Part shown: positions 1 through 8,531 of the stretch, piece by piece
How the letters are laid out: each line of letters starts with the position of its first letter
Numbering within the stretch: the stretch's first letter is position 1
DNA from: Bacteroidaceae bacterium
GTDB lineage: Bacteria > Bacteroidota > Bacteroidia > Bacteroidales > Bacteroidaceae
Direction of reading: 5' to 3'
Length of the DNA stretch: 64,000 nucleotides
Assembly (NCBI GenBank): GCA_017555875.1
Contig: JAFZFN010000002.1
Span: 46,996 to 110,995, forward strand
Program-made: the position numbers and the translations under genes
The notes under the pieces: model-generated
What the model saw: only the letters and a program-made list of their open reading frames with translations
What the model was told of the DNA's origin: nothing
The model's database searches: none

Positions 1-411
1 AGCTTTGAGGAACTTGGCGGCGATGGCAGCACCTACGGCATAGGTATGACCTTGGCCGAGGGGACCTGATGAGTTTTCGATGCCGTGGGTGAGGTCCACT
101 TCGGGGTGTCCAGGAGTGACGCTTCCCCATTGGCGGAACTGCTTGAGGTCGTCGAGACTATACTTGCCTGCCAATGCCAGTGTGGCATAGAGCATGGGCG
201 ACATGTGGCCGGGGTCGAGGAAGAATCGGTCGCGACCTTCCCAGAAGGGGTTCTTGGGGTCATACTCGAGGAACTCGCTATACAGCACGTTGATGAAGTC
301 TGCACCGCCCATGGCACCACCCGGGTGGCCCGACTTGGCTTTCTCTACCATAGCAACAGACAGGATGCGTATGTTGTCCGCTGCTTTCTTCATTAGGTTC
401 TTGTCGTTCAT
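1..411 (-). CDS. tkt: Transketolase, N-terminal part (cut by window edge)
   Basis: Thiamine-diphosphate enzyme of the non-oxidative pentose phosphate pathway, moving two-carbon ketol units between sugar phosphates in the cytosol. Only the first 137 codons are inside the window and the frame stays open to base 1. The translation starts MNDKNLMKKAADNIR and carries the transketolase N-terminal signatures KSGHPGGAMGG (about residues 26-36) and, near the edge, GIENSSGPLGQG, which line the cofactor and substrate site. The start at 411 is the first ATG after an AT-rich leader (412-470) and agrees with the family N-terminus. The next gene upstream (ompH-like) lies on the same strand but is separated by a hairpin terminator, so tkt probably has its own promoter. 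Family assignment is secure; a closely related DHAS or DXS-type paralogue is unlikely given the motifs. Confidence 0.93.
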   Translation of the reverse strand, partial: MNDKNLMKKAADNIRILSVAMVEKAKSGHPGGAMGGADFINVLYSEFLEYDPKNPFWEGRDRFFLDPGHMSPMLYATLALAGKYSLDDLKQFRQWGSVTPGHPEVDLTHGIENSSGPLGQGHTYAVGAAIAAKFLKA

Positions 412-590
412 AATGACTAGATGATATGTTATGTTTTTAATTATTTAATCCTCAGTTTTTTATGTGGATGGCGCTTGCGAAATTGCGCATTTTTGCCCTT
501 TCCGATTGTAAAGGTAGTGTTTATTTTTGGTATTTCCACTCAAAAGAGGGTGTTTTGTAACATCTTTTATTTTTAATTTGTTCGAGCAAA

Positions 591-622
591 GAAAAAAGCC
601 ATCCGTGAGAATGGCTTTTTCT
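591..622 (-). terminator. Rho-independent terminator of the ompH-like gene
   Basis: A stem AAAAAGCCAT / ATGGCTTTTT with a 7-base loop lies about 40 bases past the stop of the ompH-like gene. The A-rich and T-rich flanks make it usable in both directions; gene layout gives it to the minus strand. Confidence 0.8.
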
Positions 623-660
623 GTTATGGGGTAGGGCGGCGATGCCTGTCCTTTTTCTCC

Positions 661-1266
661 TTATTTCTTCTTGTTGCCGTACTTGGCGTGGCGGGCATTG
701 AGTCCATCGATGATGTCCTGGGTGATGTTCATGGCATTGTCGATGTAGAGGATGTTGTCGCCGATGCGGCTGAGAATGATGTTGTATCCGTGCTCCTTGT
801 TGTAGTCGCGGATGTAGGCGTTGATCGAGTCGCGGAAGAGCAGGCTGTTCTTGTTGTTCTCGATGGCGAGCTCGTTGGTCAGGCGCTCTTGCAGCTGCTC
901 CAGCTCTTCGCGTTTCTTGAGGATGCGGTTCTGCTCGGCCTCGGCGCGTTCGCGAGTGGCGAAGGCGTTGTTGTTGAGCTTGCGCTCAAACTCCTCGTAG
1001 TCGCTCTGCAGGCTCTTGGCCTTCTCGTTGAGTGTGGCGCGTACGTCTTCCTCCTTGCTTATCATCGTCTCGTTGAGCTCGATCCACAGGTTGTAGTTGG
1101 TGAGCAATGTGTCGATGTCTACGTAGGCAATCTTGAGAGCACGTGCGCTGTCACATGTGACGGCAGGTGTCACGGCTGTCTGTTGCGGTGCGTTGTTGCA
1201 TTGTGCGAAAGTCAGTACGAAGGCTGCTGCGCAGAGGGTGGTGATGATGTTCTGGTTTCTTTTCAT
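661..1266 (-). CDS. OmpH/Skp-family periplasmic chaperone, predicted lipoprotein
   Basis: 201 residues. The N-terminus MKRNQNIITTLCAAAFVLTFAQC is a lipoprotein signal with a lipobox ending FAQC at Cys23. The mature part opens with the typical OmpH phrase IAYVDIDTLLTNYNL (about 46-60), followed by a long charged coiled coil (about 65-150) and the C-terminal VILSRIGDNILYID-type strand of the family. Skp/OmpH proteins hold unfolded outer-membrane proteins in the periplasm; Bacteroidales carry several copies, some lipid-anchored as here. It is followed by a terminator and preceded by a short 7-base-period repeat that reaches within 8 bases of the ATG. The function is inferred from family; the lipid anchor is read from the lipobox. 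Confidence 0.85.
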   Translation of the reverse strand: MKRNQNIITTLCAAAFVLTFAQCNNAPQQTAVTPAVTCDSARALKIAYVDIDTLLTNYNLWIELNETMISKEEDVRATLNEKAKSLQSDYEEFERKLNNNAFATRERAEAEQNRILKKREELEQLQERLTNELAIENNKNSLLFRDSINAYIRDYNKEHGYNIILSRIGDNILYIDNAMNITQDIIDGLNARHAKYGNKKK

Positions 1267-1273
1267 TGTATAC

Positions 1274-1300
1274 TATTTATGATTTATGATTTATGATTTT
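1274..1300. repeat. 7-base-period tandem repeat (unit TTATGAT, three copies)
   Basis: TTATGAT is repeated three times without interruption, ending 8 bases before the ompH-like start codon, where a ribosome-binding leader would be. It belongs to the set of 7-period intergenic arrays seen across this window. Confidence 0.85.
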
Positions 1301-1324
1301 CTGTGGTCTAGTCCTTTTGCATTT

Positions 1325-1540
1325 TTATCTGTCGCTGCGCTCCTTCACTGCCATGGGGTTTTCGCGCTGTGCCTGCTTGTCTTGTGTCTGTGCACTGCTG
1401 ATGCCCTTTCGTCGCAGGTGTTTGTTGCCGCAGACATGGGTGTTAGGAAATCGTCCGCCCTTCTTAATGAGGATGGTAACACTCATTAACACCATGCCGA
1501 CTGCAATTAATAGCAGAGTTATTAGGAATACACGTATCAT
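1325..1540 (-). CDS. Small conserved Bacteroidales membrane protein
   Basis: 71 residues: one N-terminal transmembrane helix (about 2-25, VFLITLLLIAVGMVLMSVTI) followed by a short basic, polar tail with the phrase KKGGRFPNTHVCGNKHLR and then RKGISSAQTQDKQAQ. I recognise this architecture (one helix, then GG-FP-H-GNK and a QDK/QDREAQ tail) from short Bacteroidales proteins of unknown function. The upstream minus-strand sequence holds TACCTTTGC at 1578-1585, the usual -7 promoter element of this order, supporting a real transcript. The two larger overlapping frames on the plus strand have no such support. Function unknown. Confidence 0.7.
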   Translation of the reverse strand: MIRVFLITLLLIAVGMVLMSVTILIKKGGRFPNTHVCGNKHLRRKGISSAQTQDKQAQRENPMAVKERSDR

Positions 1541-1636
1541 TTTCTTATATTTGCAGCTATTCTTTGCTTTTGTGGTGCAAAGGTACGAAAAACGTGTGGA
1601 TAAATCTCACTTTTTCACGTTATTTAATACTCGATA

Positions 1637-1724
1637 ATGGAGATAAAGGAGATAAATGGAGATAGAAGGAGTTAAAGGCCGATAGTTCTGACATGTGAAC
1701 AAAACATTTGGCCTTTATCTTCCC
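1637..1724. repeat. GGAGATAAA-type tandem repeat with adjoining hairpin
   Basis: Four imperfect copies of a 9-10 base unit (GGAGATAAA, GGAGATAAAT, GGAGATAGAA, GGAGTTAAA) run straight into an inverted repeat TAAAGGCC / GGCCTTTA (arms near 1673-1680 and 1711-1718). It fills most of the space before pepD. A related arrangement is at 52274-52317. Confidence 0.65.
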
Positions 1725-1791
1725 AAAGAGCGAAGCGACTATCTCTCTTTAGCGCTGACAACTTAAAAGTTAAATATAATTATAGAAAGAA

Positions 1792-3249
1792 ATGAATGTA
1801 AAAGACTTGAAGCCAACGGCCGTATTTGGCTATTTCGAAGAGATTTGTGGTATCCCTCACCCCTCGAAGCATGAGGAGAAGATCAGTGCTTGGCTGCGCC
1901 AGTTCGGTGAGTCGCGTGGCTTGGCCACCAAGGTCGACGAGGCTGGCAACGTGGTCATCAGCAAGCCCGCTACGCCTGGCATGGAAGACCGCAAGACCAT
2001 CATCCTGCAGTCGCATATGGATATGGTGTGTGAGAGCAACAAGGGTATCAATCACGATTTTATGACCGACCCCATCCGCCTCGTCATCGATGGCGAGTGG
2101 CTCAAGGCCGACGGCACTACTCTCGGTGCCGACAATGGCATCGGCATGGCTGCAGCGCTGGCTGTGCTCACCGATGAGACCATTCAGCACGGCCCCATCG
2201 AGTGTGTCTTCACCGTGGATGAGGAGACAGGCTTGACCGGCGCCATGGCTATGCAGAGCGGATTTATGAATGGCGACATCTTGCTCAACCTCGACTCTGA
2301 GGACGAGGGCGAGATCTTCATCGGCTGTGCCGGTGGTGTGCGCACCGATGCGGCCTTCAGCTACAGCGAGGTGAGTGTGCCCGAGGACTACTTCTTCTTC
2401 AAGGTGGTGGTGAACAATCTGCTCGGTGGCCACAGTGGCGACGACATCAACAAGGGTCATGCCAATGCCAATAAGGTGCTCAACCGATTCCTCCTCGCCA
2501 CGGCAGAGAAGTATGATATGTATCTGTCTTATATCGAGGGCGGTAACAAGCACAATGCCATCCCTCGCGAGGCCATGGCCATCTGCGCTGTGCCCAAGAA
2601 TCACAAGGAGGATGTGCGTGTCGATTTCAACATCTTCGCAGCCGAGGTGGAGGCCGAGTATGCTGCTATCGAGACCAAGGCCTGCTTCGTACTCGAGTCG
2701 GCCGATGCGCAGCCCACAGCGATGGACAAGGATGCCATGATGCGCCTCCTGCGTGCCTTGCATGGCGTGTTCAACGGTGTGTTTGCGATGAGCAACGACG
2801 TGCCCGGCTTGGTGGAGACCTCGAGCAACCTGGCTTCGGTGCGCATGGCCGATGGTGAGGTCAAGATTGTGCTCTCGCAGCGCAGCTCTTCGGCCTCGGG
2901 CAAGAAGGATGTGGCCGACTCGGTGCGTGCCGTCTTCGAGCTCGCAGGTGCTGCTGTGGAGGTAGGTGAGGGCTATCCGGGTTGGAAGCCTAATGCGAAG
3001 TCGGAGATCCTGCAGGTGGCTCAGGCTACCTACAAGCAGCTCTTCGGCAAGGAACCCAAGGTGAAGGCTATCCATGCAGGTCTCGAGTGTGGACTCTTCC
3101 TCGAGAAGTATCCTCACTTGGATATGATCTCGTTTGGTCCCACCATGCGTGGTGTCCACTCGCCCGATGAGCGCCTGCTGATCCCTACCGTAGAGCTGTG
3201 GTGGAAGCATCTCGTGGCTGTCCTTGCGGCTGCTCCCGTGAAGGGCTGA
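1792..3249 (+). CDS. pepD: Aminoacyl-histidine dipeptidase (peptidase family M20C)
   Basis: 485 residues, the usual length for bacterial PepD (carnosinase-type cytosolic dipeptidase), which cleaves Xaa-His and other unspecific dipeptides. Two-zinc site residues are visible: H75 and D77 in LQSHMDMVCE, D114 in LGADNGIGMA, and the catalytic/bridging E144-E145 in TVDEETGLTG. The dimerisation-lid domain occupies the middle (about 195-390) with GGHSGDDINKGHANA, and the C-terminal HAGLECGLF carries the remaining ligand region. No signal peptide. The start ATG at 1792 is preceded by an A-rich leader. It is a single-gene unit: own upstream hairpin region and a terminator at 3275-3310. A 503-codon frame on the opposite strand is a shadow of this high-quality gene. 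Confidence 0.95.
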   Translation: MNVKDLKPTAVFGYFEEICGIPHPSKHEEKISAWLRQFGESRGLATKVDEAGNVVISKPATPGMEDRKTIILQSHMDMVCESNKGINHDFMTDPIRLVIDGEWLKADGTTLGADNGIGMAAALAVLTDETIQHGPIECVFTVDEETGLTGAMAMQSGFMNGDILLNLDSEDEGEIFIGCAGGVRTDAAFSYSEVSVPEDYFFFKVVVNNLLGGHSGDDINKGHANANKVLNRFLLATAEKYDMYLSYIEGGNKHNAIPREAMAICAVPKNHKEDVRVDFNIFAAEVEAEYAAIETKACFVLESADAQPTAMDKDAMMRLLRALHGVFNGVFAMSNDVPGLVETSSNLASVRMADGEVKIVLSQRSSSASGKKDVADSVRAVFELAGAAVEVGEGYPGWKPNAKSEILQVAQATYKQLFGKEPKVKAIHAGLECGLFLEKYPHLDMISFGPTMRGVHSPDERLLIPTVELWWKHLVAVLAAAPVKG

Positions 3250-3274
3250 TGGCTGGGAAGGATTGAATAGCATC

Positions 3275-3310
3275 GAAGGGAGTGTCTGCAATGTCGGGCG
3301 CTCCCTTTTG
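3275..3310 (+). terminator. Terminator of pepD
   Basis: Stem GAAGGGAG / CTCCCTTTT-type (AAGGGAG at 3276-3282 pairing with CTCCCTT at 3301-3307) followed by TTTTG, 26 bases after the pepD stop. Confidence 0.7.
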
Positions 3311-3349
3311 TGTAGACAAAACCTTTTTCAGGAAAAGACAAATTGCAAG

Positions 3350-3544
3350 GTCTACAGTCTACAGTCTACAATTATTTTTCGCGCTCCGAGATGGTGCAAA
3401 AAGGATGAGGTAAAAAAATCCTTATTTTTGTATTAGATATACGTAGTATATATAATACTTAAATAAGCCTCTTTTTTATAGTGCTCACTCGCGAAAAAAA
3501 AACGACCCACAGCGCAGGTATCTGTGGACTGTGGACTGTAGACT
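3350..3544. repeat. Inverted pair of 7-base-period arrays flanking 150 bases
   Basis: Left array GTCTACA repeated three times (3350-3370); right array TGTGGAC, TGTGGAC, TGTAGAC (3523-3543), which is the approximate reverse complement of the left. The enclosed segment is AT-rich, has TTTTTCGCGCTC near its left end and ACTCGCGAAAAA near its right end, so symmetry continues inward. No open frame inside. Confidence 0.75.
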
Positions 3545-3833
3545 TTCCTCGCGTGGCGCACGCGCATTATGCGCGTATCCCTCGGCTCAATGAGTTACGA
3601 TAGAGAGATGGATGCCTATGTGGCTTGGCGGGATGATGGTCGTGTCGGGTATCTGGCGTTTCTGCATAGCTGCAAAATTCCTCGTCTAGCCTTGCAGAAA
3701 TCTGTCCGCACAAAGGCAGAGAGTTGCAGCTTTATCTGCGGAATAGAAAAGTTATAGTTTGTTTTGCTGATTTGTGTTTTTTTTGTATTTTTGTACGCGA
3801 AACTTTAATTATTTAATATTATACAACTGACTT
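3545..3833. other. Gene-free stretch before the fucosidase, with its promoter
   Basis: Holds a GC-rich inverted repeat ACGCGCA-TTA-TGCGCGT (3560-3576). A 62-codon open frame here (3569-3757) shows no family features and is not called. The last 85 bases are AT-rich and contain TTTTG and, 19 bases later, TATTTTTG just before TACGCG, a fair match to the Bacteroidales -33/-7 promoter for the downstream GH29 gene. Confidence 0.5.
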
Positions 3834-5363
3834 ATGAATTTCAAGACCTTACTTGTCGGCCTCATGTTGCCGACGTTGGGATTTGCCCAGGAGTTTCAGT
3901 TGGTGCCGCAAGAGTTGGCCAACCCCGACAATGTGCCTGCACCCTGTCACCCTGTTCCTCATGAGCGACAGATCTTGTGGAACGAGACGGAGTTTTACGC
4001 CTTCTTCCACTATGGTATGAATACCTTCACAGGCCTGGAGTGGGGCTTCGGCAACGAGGCCGAGTCGCGATATGCTCCCAAGGCTATGCCCAACCCCGAG
4101 CAGTGGGTGACCTCGGTGAAGGCTGCCGGTATGAATGGCGGCATCGCGGTGGTGAAGCATCACGATGGTTTCTGCCTCTGGCCCACAGCTACTACCACGC
4201 ACAGTATCGCCAAGGCGGGCAATGAGTATGGCCGCACGGCCAACATCCCCAAGCTCTTTGCTGAGGCTAGCCAGAAGCATGGCATGAAGTATGGCTTCTA
4301 TATCTCGCCGTGGGACCGCAACTCGGCTCACTATGGCAAAGATACCTATGTGACCGAGGTGTTCCTCAAACAGTGCGAGGAGCTGGCCGAGTTTGGCTCC
4401 GACCAGTTTGAGATGTGGTTCGACGGAGCACGTGGTGGCGACGGCTATTATGGTGGCGAGGGTGGCAACCGCGACATCGACCCCGAGATCTACTACGACG
4501 TGCCCAACCTCCGTGCCCGTGTGCACCGCATCGCCCCCAACTGCGTGATGTGGGGCGTAGGTGGCGAGGCCCGCTGGATCGGCAACGAGTCGGGCTACGC
4601 TGGCGAGGGCAACTGGGCCATGACCGACTACATGTCTGAGACCGTGGTGCGCGAAGAGGGCGACATCAACGGATGGTTCTGGAACCCCGGTGAGAGCGAT
4701 GCCAAGGCTACCAATAATGGATGGTTCTGGCACAAAGGAGAGACGATGAAGAGTGCCGAGCGCCTGTTCCAGATGTACCTCGAGACTGTTGGCCGCAACG
4801 CTACACTCATCCTCAACTGCCCGCCCGATGAGTATGGCGTGCTCCCTGAGCAGACCGTGAACGAGCTTGTGAAGCTCGGCCGCATGCTCCACGAGCGCCT
4901 TGCAGTGCCTGTATATGGCCTCGATGAGACTACCGCAGCAACCGACTATGCCAAGACTGCCAAGATTGAGGTGAGCGAGACCCGCACCGGTGGCAAGTAT
5001 GCCGCAGCCAACCTCACCGACGGCGACAAGGAGACCTATTGGGGTGTCAACGACGGTCAGCTCGGAGCTACCATCACCCTCACATGGGACAAGCCTCAGA
5101 CCGTGCGTTACCTCATGATGCAGGAGCCCATCAAGCTGGGTCAGCGCATCAAGGACTTCAAGATCGAGTACAGCGAAGACGGTGACAAGTGGACCGAGCT
5201 GTGCCCCGTGATGGAGACCACCACCGTGGGATACAAGCGCATCATCCCCCTCAATGGAAAGACTTCAGAGAGCTACGGCAATGGATATAAGGCCAAGCAG
5301 CTGCGCATCACCATCCTCGACAGCCGCGCATGCCCCTTGCTCTCGAACTTGAGTGTATATTAA
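3834..5363 (+). CDS. Secreted alpha-L-fucosidase (GH29) with C-terminal F5/8-type carbohydrate-binding domain
   Basis: 509 residues. Signal peptide MNFKTLLVGLMLPTLGFAQ (cut near 19/20). The GH29 barrel spans about 30-350: KHHDGFCLWPT (108-118), GFYISPWDRN (154-163) and FEMWFDGARGG (192-202), whose D197 is the expected nucleophile. Residues about 365-509 form a discoidin/CBM32-like domain (NLTDGDKETYWG, then LRITILDSRA). Length and motifs point to the GH29-B group, which prefers alpha-1,3/1,4-fucose on Lewis-type glycans, but subfamily is my inference. It would act in the periplasm or at the cell surface. A GEVED-domain secreted protein follows after 42 bases and is probably co-transcribed. 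No SusC/SusD pair is nearby, so this is not a complete polysaccharide utilisation locus. Confidence 0.92.
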   Translation: MNFKTLLVGLMLPTLGFAQEFQLVPQELANPDNVPAPCHPVPHERQILWNETEFYAFFHYGMNTFTGLEWGFGNEAESRYAPKAMPNPEQWVTSVKAAGMNGGIAVVKHHDGFCLWPTATTTHSIAKAGNEYGRTANIPKLFAEASQKHGMKYGFYISPWDRNSAHYGKDTYVTEVFLKQCEELAEFGSDQFEMWFDGARGGDGYYGGEGGNRDIDPEIYYDVPNLRARVHRIAPNCVMWGVGGEARWIGNESGYAGEGNWAMTDYMSETVVREEGDINGWFWNPGESDAKATNNGWFWHKGETMKSAERLFQMYLETVGRNATLILNCPPDEYGVLPEQTVNELVKLGRMLHERLAVPVYGLDETTAATDYAKTAKIEVSETRTGGKYAAANLTDGDKETYWGVNDGQLGATITLTWDKPQTVRYLMMQEPIKLGQRIKDFKIEYSEDGDKWTELCPVMETTTVGYKRIIPLNGKTSESYGNGYKAKQLRITILDSRACPLLSNLSVY

Positions 5364-5405
5364 TAAGGAACATCAACACGAACCAATAAAAAAGAACAGA
5401 AGATT

Positions 5406-7796
5406 ATGAAAAAGAATATTATCCTTTCTGCTGCGTTGATGTTTTTCGGACTCACCGCACAGGCACAGACCACAATAACATTTGATACCGACGACTACAA
5501 GAAAATCGGTGTCTACGACTCATGGGAGCAGAGCCCCTTCCGCACTGGCACACTGCAAGGCAATGCGGCCGTGGCGACCAATCCCGACACCAATGTAGAT
5601 GCCATGCTGGGTGTGGCACCTAACGCCACAGGCAAGGTGCTGGCACTGCAGCGCAGCCGCTATGGTAGCAACACCTATGGTGTGCGCATCGACCTCAAGG
5701 AGCCCATTCGCATGACCAAGCAGCTGCAGTACATCCACGTGATGACCTACCTCAAGGACAAGCCCACAGCCAGCCGCATGATGGTCATCGGCCTCGGCAA
5801 GCGAATCGAGGAGAGCTGGAAGTGGCAGACGGGCGAGGACGAGCAGTTCTGGGCAGTCACCACCACCAACGTGAAGCCCAAGGCTGGATGGCAGGATGTC
5901 GTGGTGAGCTTCAAGGGATTCTCATACCCCAAGGAGGAGAATGCCACTAGCGGTATCGACATCTACTCGCTCATCATCGTCCCCGACGTGCGTTCGCCCC
6001 ATGCCGATGAGGCCGACTGGGTGGCCTACTTCGACGAGATTGTTATCGACAACACCCCCGACAAGCGCTTCTCGACAGAGAGGTATGCCCTCACCTATGG
6101 TGAAGATGCCACCGCCACACGCACCGACCGCAAACTCAATAGCGTAGGTCTTAACGCAGGCGGTAAGAGCTACTCAGCCACCACACGCGGTGGAAAGGTC
6201 TATACCGACAACACCACCACAAACGTGTTCTCCGTGACTGCAGGTGCTCAGGTGCAGCCCACCTTTGCCTACTCAGGCAACTGGATGAGTGCCTATACCT
6301 ATGTGGACTGGGGCAACGATGGACTCTTCAAGGATGCCCTCAACAGCAATGGCACCCCTGCCCAGGATAGCGATGTGGCAAGCTACAGCGCCGTGCAGAT
6401 TGATGGCACATGGTACAAGAGCGACGGCTCTACCACTACCAATGGTAATACCATCTCAGGTGGCGTGCCCGCATTCACCATACCCGAAGGCACTGCCACA
6501 GGATTCTACCGTATGCGCTACAAGGTGGACTGGAACAGCATCAACCCCGCAGGCGGCACCACCATCATCTCCGACGGAGGAGCCATCATGGATGTGATGC
6601 TCGATGTGCATGGCGACAAGGTGACTGTCAATGCCTCGCAGCTCAATGGCGACATCGTGTTGGCTGCAGACAATAGTGTGTTGCAGAACTTCGTTGTCGA
6701 CTATGAGACTCCCCTCACCGTGAAGATTGTCCCCGAGAACGGATTCGTGCAGTATGGTTTCACCCTCAAGTATGGCTACAACGTGAATGCCAAGGAGCAA
6801 CTCGATGACAATGGCAACCCCAACTGGATCGAGGTCGTAGTGCCCTTCGATCAGATTAATGCCGATGGCACCTACACCATCCCCGCAGAATATATGCGTG
6901 GTGGCCGTGTGGGCATCGCTGGTGACATGCAGCAGGTATGGAAGTATACCGTCGAGATCATCGGTGGCAATGGCCAGGGAGGCGTGTCGTATGGTAAGGT
7001 TGAGGCCAAGGATGGCGATGTGCTCAGCGTGACACAGTTCTTCAGCAAGGAGCAGCTCGTGGCGAAAACCGTCGAGGGATACACCGCTGAGATTACCATC
7101 AATACCAAGCAGCAGAAGGTCATTGTCGAGTACAAGAAGATTGCCGACTATCGCCCCATAGCTTCGCTCGCAGAGCTCAAGAATGACATGGCCTATCACA
7201 TTAAGGCAAAGAGCGGTGAGGGTTACCTCGCATGGAACTCTACCATTACCGATACCTATGTGAGCCTACGCGGCGTTACCAATACCTCACACAACGGAGC
7301 TCCCTCGAGCGAGGCTGTAGCCAACATATATAGGGAGGAGGTAAGCCCTTTTGATGTTACCGTCGTGTGGCAGATAATCTCCGAAGGTGGTAAGTATTAT
7401 CTGTATCAACCCGCCAAGCAGGAGTATGTAACTCGCGACGGTAGAGACTATATCTTCACTGCTGAGAAGACCGCCCTCGATGCTATTCGTGACAATGGTG
7501 ACGGCACCTTTGGATTTCATGCCGGAGGTGGCCACAGTGAGGGCTCGACAAACTTTGCTTGCATCGTGACCAATGAGAACTCTATAGCTGTTCGTAACTG
7601 GACATGGAGTGATCACGGCTCGGTGTTCTACATCATCGAGAATGCCAACATCGACCTCAACGACACAGCCATACAGGATGTCATCGCTCCGGAGAGAAAG
7701 GCCGCCGGCATCTATAATCTGCAAGGTCAGAAGCTCAGCACCATGCCTGCTTCTGGCATTGTCATCATCGACAACAAGAAGGTGTACATCAAGTAA
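5406..7796 (+). CDS. Secreted multidomain protein with GEVED-type domain and C-terminal sorting-like tail
   Basis: 796 residues with signal peptide MKKNIILSAALMFFGLTAQAQ. Regions seen: a beta-rich N-terminal domain (about 22-220, jelly-roll-like, ending VAYFDEIVIDNT); a GEVED-type module (about 245-400) with the hallmark AYTYVDWGNDGLF and then GFYRMRYKVDW; a middle beta-rich region (about 405-570); a possible ricin-like/beta-trefoil lectin region (about 585-740, AYHIKAKSGEGYLAWNS, then YYLYQPAKQEYVT); and a C-terminal tail AGIYNLQGQKL ... IIDNKKVYIK. The tail resembles secretion/sorting tails of Bacteroidales surface proteins. No catalytic site is evident; it may be a glycan-binding partner of the fucosidase upstream. 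The lectin reading is tentative. Confidence 0.72.
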   Translation: MKKNIILSAALMFFGLTAQAQTTITFDTDDYKKIGVYDSWEQSPFRTGTLQGNAAVATNPDTNVDAMLGVAPNATGKVLALQRSRYGSNTYGVRIDLKEPIRMTKQLQYIHVMTYLKDKPTASRMMVIGLGKRIEESWKWQTGEDEQFWAVTTTNVKPKAGWQDVVVSFKGFSYPKEENATSGIDIYSLIIVPDVRSPHADEADWVAYFDEIVIDNTPDKRFSTERYALTYGEDATATRTDRKLNSVGLNAGGKSYSATTRGGKVYTDNTTTNVFSVTAGAQVQPTFAYSGNWMSAYTYVDWGNDGLFKDALNSNGTPAQDSDVASYSAVQIDGTWYKSDGSTTTNGNTISGGVPAFTIPEGTATGFYRMRYKVDWNSINPAGGTTIISDGGAIMDVMLDVHGDKVTVNASQLNGDIVLAADNSVLQNFVVDYETPLTVKIVPENGFVQYGFTLKYGYNVNAKEQLDDNGNPNWIEVVVPFDQINADGTYTIPAEYMRGGRVGIAGDMQQVWKYTVEIIGGNGQGGVSYGKVEAKDGDVLSVTQFFSKEQLVAKTVEGYTAEITINTKQQKVIVEYKKIADYRPIASLAELKNDMAYHIKAKSGEGYLAWNSTITDTYVSLRGVTNTSHNGAPSSEAVANIYREEVSPFDVTVVWQIISEGGKYYLYQPAKQEYVTRDGRDYIFTAEKTALDAIRDNGDGTFGFHAGGGHSEGSTNFACIVTNENSIAVRNWTWSDHGSVFYIIENANIDLNDTAIQDVIAPERKAAGIYNLQGQKLSTMPASGIVIIDNKKVYIK

Positions 7797-7838
7797 GGCA
7801 AGGACCACATAGCTCACGCTCGGCGTGACAAAAACAAT

Positions 7839-7868
7839 AGTGGGGTGCGTCATAAGGCGCACCCCACT
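7839..7868. terminator. Bidirectional terminator between convergent genes
   Basis: Perfect stem AGTGGGGTGCG / CGCACCCCACT with an 8-base loop. Read on the minus strand it is followed by ATTGTTTTTG, serving the CPBP gene; it also closes the plus-strand secreted gene. Confidence 0.8.
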
Positions 7869-7901
7869 GCTGTTTCTATGATACAGGTAGTTCTCAGTAG
7901 C

Positions 7902-8516
7902 CTATATGGGCCAAACGACAAACACCAAGGCATCCCATATGGCGTGTGACACGATGAGTGCAAAGAGCTGCTTGGGCCACAGGCGATAGGCTAGACCCCA
8001 TACCAAGCCACACACGAAGGCTGCCATGATAAGCATGAAGTTGAACTTCCACAGATGTACAAGCCCATAGACCAATAGCGTTGCCACAAAGCCCACGTTG
8101 GCCGTGAAGCGCTTGCTCAGGCTACGCTGGATGAAGCCGCGCCAGAAAATCTCCTCGGCAGGACCGATGATGAAGAGCAGGAGCAAGCCGATGACCCACT
8201 CGCTCTGCGACTCCTTCATGCTGTATATCGTGTCTACCTGAGGGCGAGCAAAGGGGAACATCCACGTGGCCACCTTGTCGCCTACCCAGAAGATGCCCCA
8301 TAGCACAAGAGCCAAGGCTATGCCTGTGAAGAAGCCCTTCCATGAGATCTCTATGTCGGCAAACCAGCGTGGGTCGATGAGCAGAGCCATCATCAGCAGG
8401 ATGCAGCCGGAGAGCGTCATCATGGTCCAAAAATCGAGAGGTAGCGTTAGCCATGGATTGAACATGAGGAACCATAGCAACGCAGCTGTGAGCAAGGGGA
8501 AGATAAGGCGTTTCAT
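7902..8516 (-). CDS. CPBP-family intramembrane metalloprotease (Abi/Rce1-like)
   Basis: 204 residues with about six hydrophobic segments. The family signature is clear: GPAEEIFWRGFIQRS (E121-E122 and R127), then a histidine in VYGLVHLWKFNFM and another in LIVSHAIWDALVF. These glutamates and histidines form the glutamate-based intramembrane site of Rce1-like proteases. Substrate unknown; in other bacteria members mature peptides or give immunity to self-made bacteriocins, but no peptide gene is visible here. It lies 15 bases after menA on the same strand and is likely co-transcribed with it. Confidence 0.85.
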   Translation of the reverse strand: MKRLIFPLLTAALLWFLMFNPWLTLPLDFWTMMTLSGCILLMMALLIDPRWFADIEISWKGFFTGIALALVLWGIFWVGDKVATWMFPFARPQVDTIYSMKESQSEWVIGLLLLFIIGPAEEIFWRGFIQRSLSKRFTANVGFVATLLVYGLVHLWKFNFMLIMAAFVCGLVWGLAYRLWPKQLFALIVSHAIWDALVFVVWPI

Positions 8517-8531
8517 GCGTACAGGTTTCTC

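Noticed and set aside
688..1296. 202-codon plus-strand Val-rich frame
   Set aside because: Antisense of the OmpH-like gene; composition is an artefact of complementing its codons.
1780..3291. 503-codon minus-strand frame opposite pepD
   Set aside because: Runs antisense to a clear M20C dipeptidase; His-rich and Leu-rich composition is the mirror of its codon bias.
3569..3757. 62-codon frame before the fucosidase
   Set aside because: No conserved look, no leader, and it starts inside a palindromic GC-rich stretch.
3849..4892. 347-codon minus-strand frame opposite the fucosidase
   Set aside because: Shadow of GH29 codons, no motif, no start context.
6456..7199. 247-codon minus-strand frame inside the GEVED protein gene
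   Set aside because: Antisense to a protein with signal peptide and recognisable modules; no family features.
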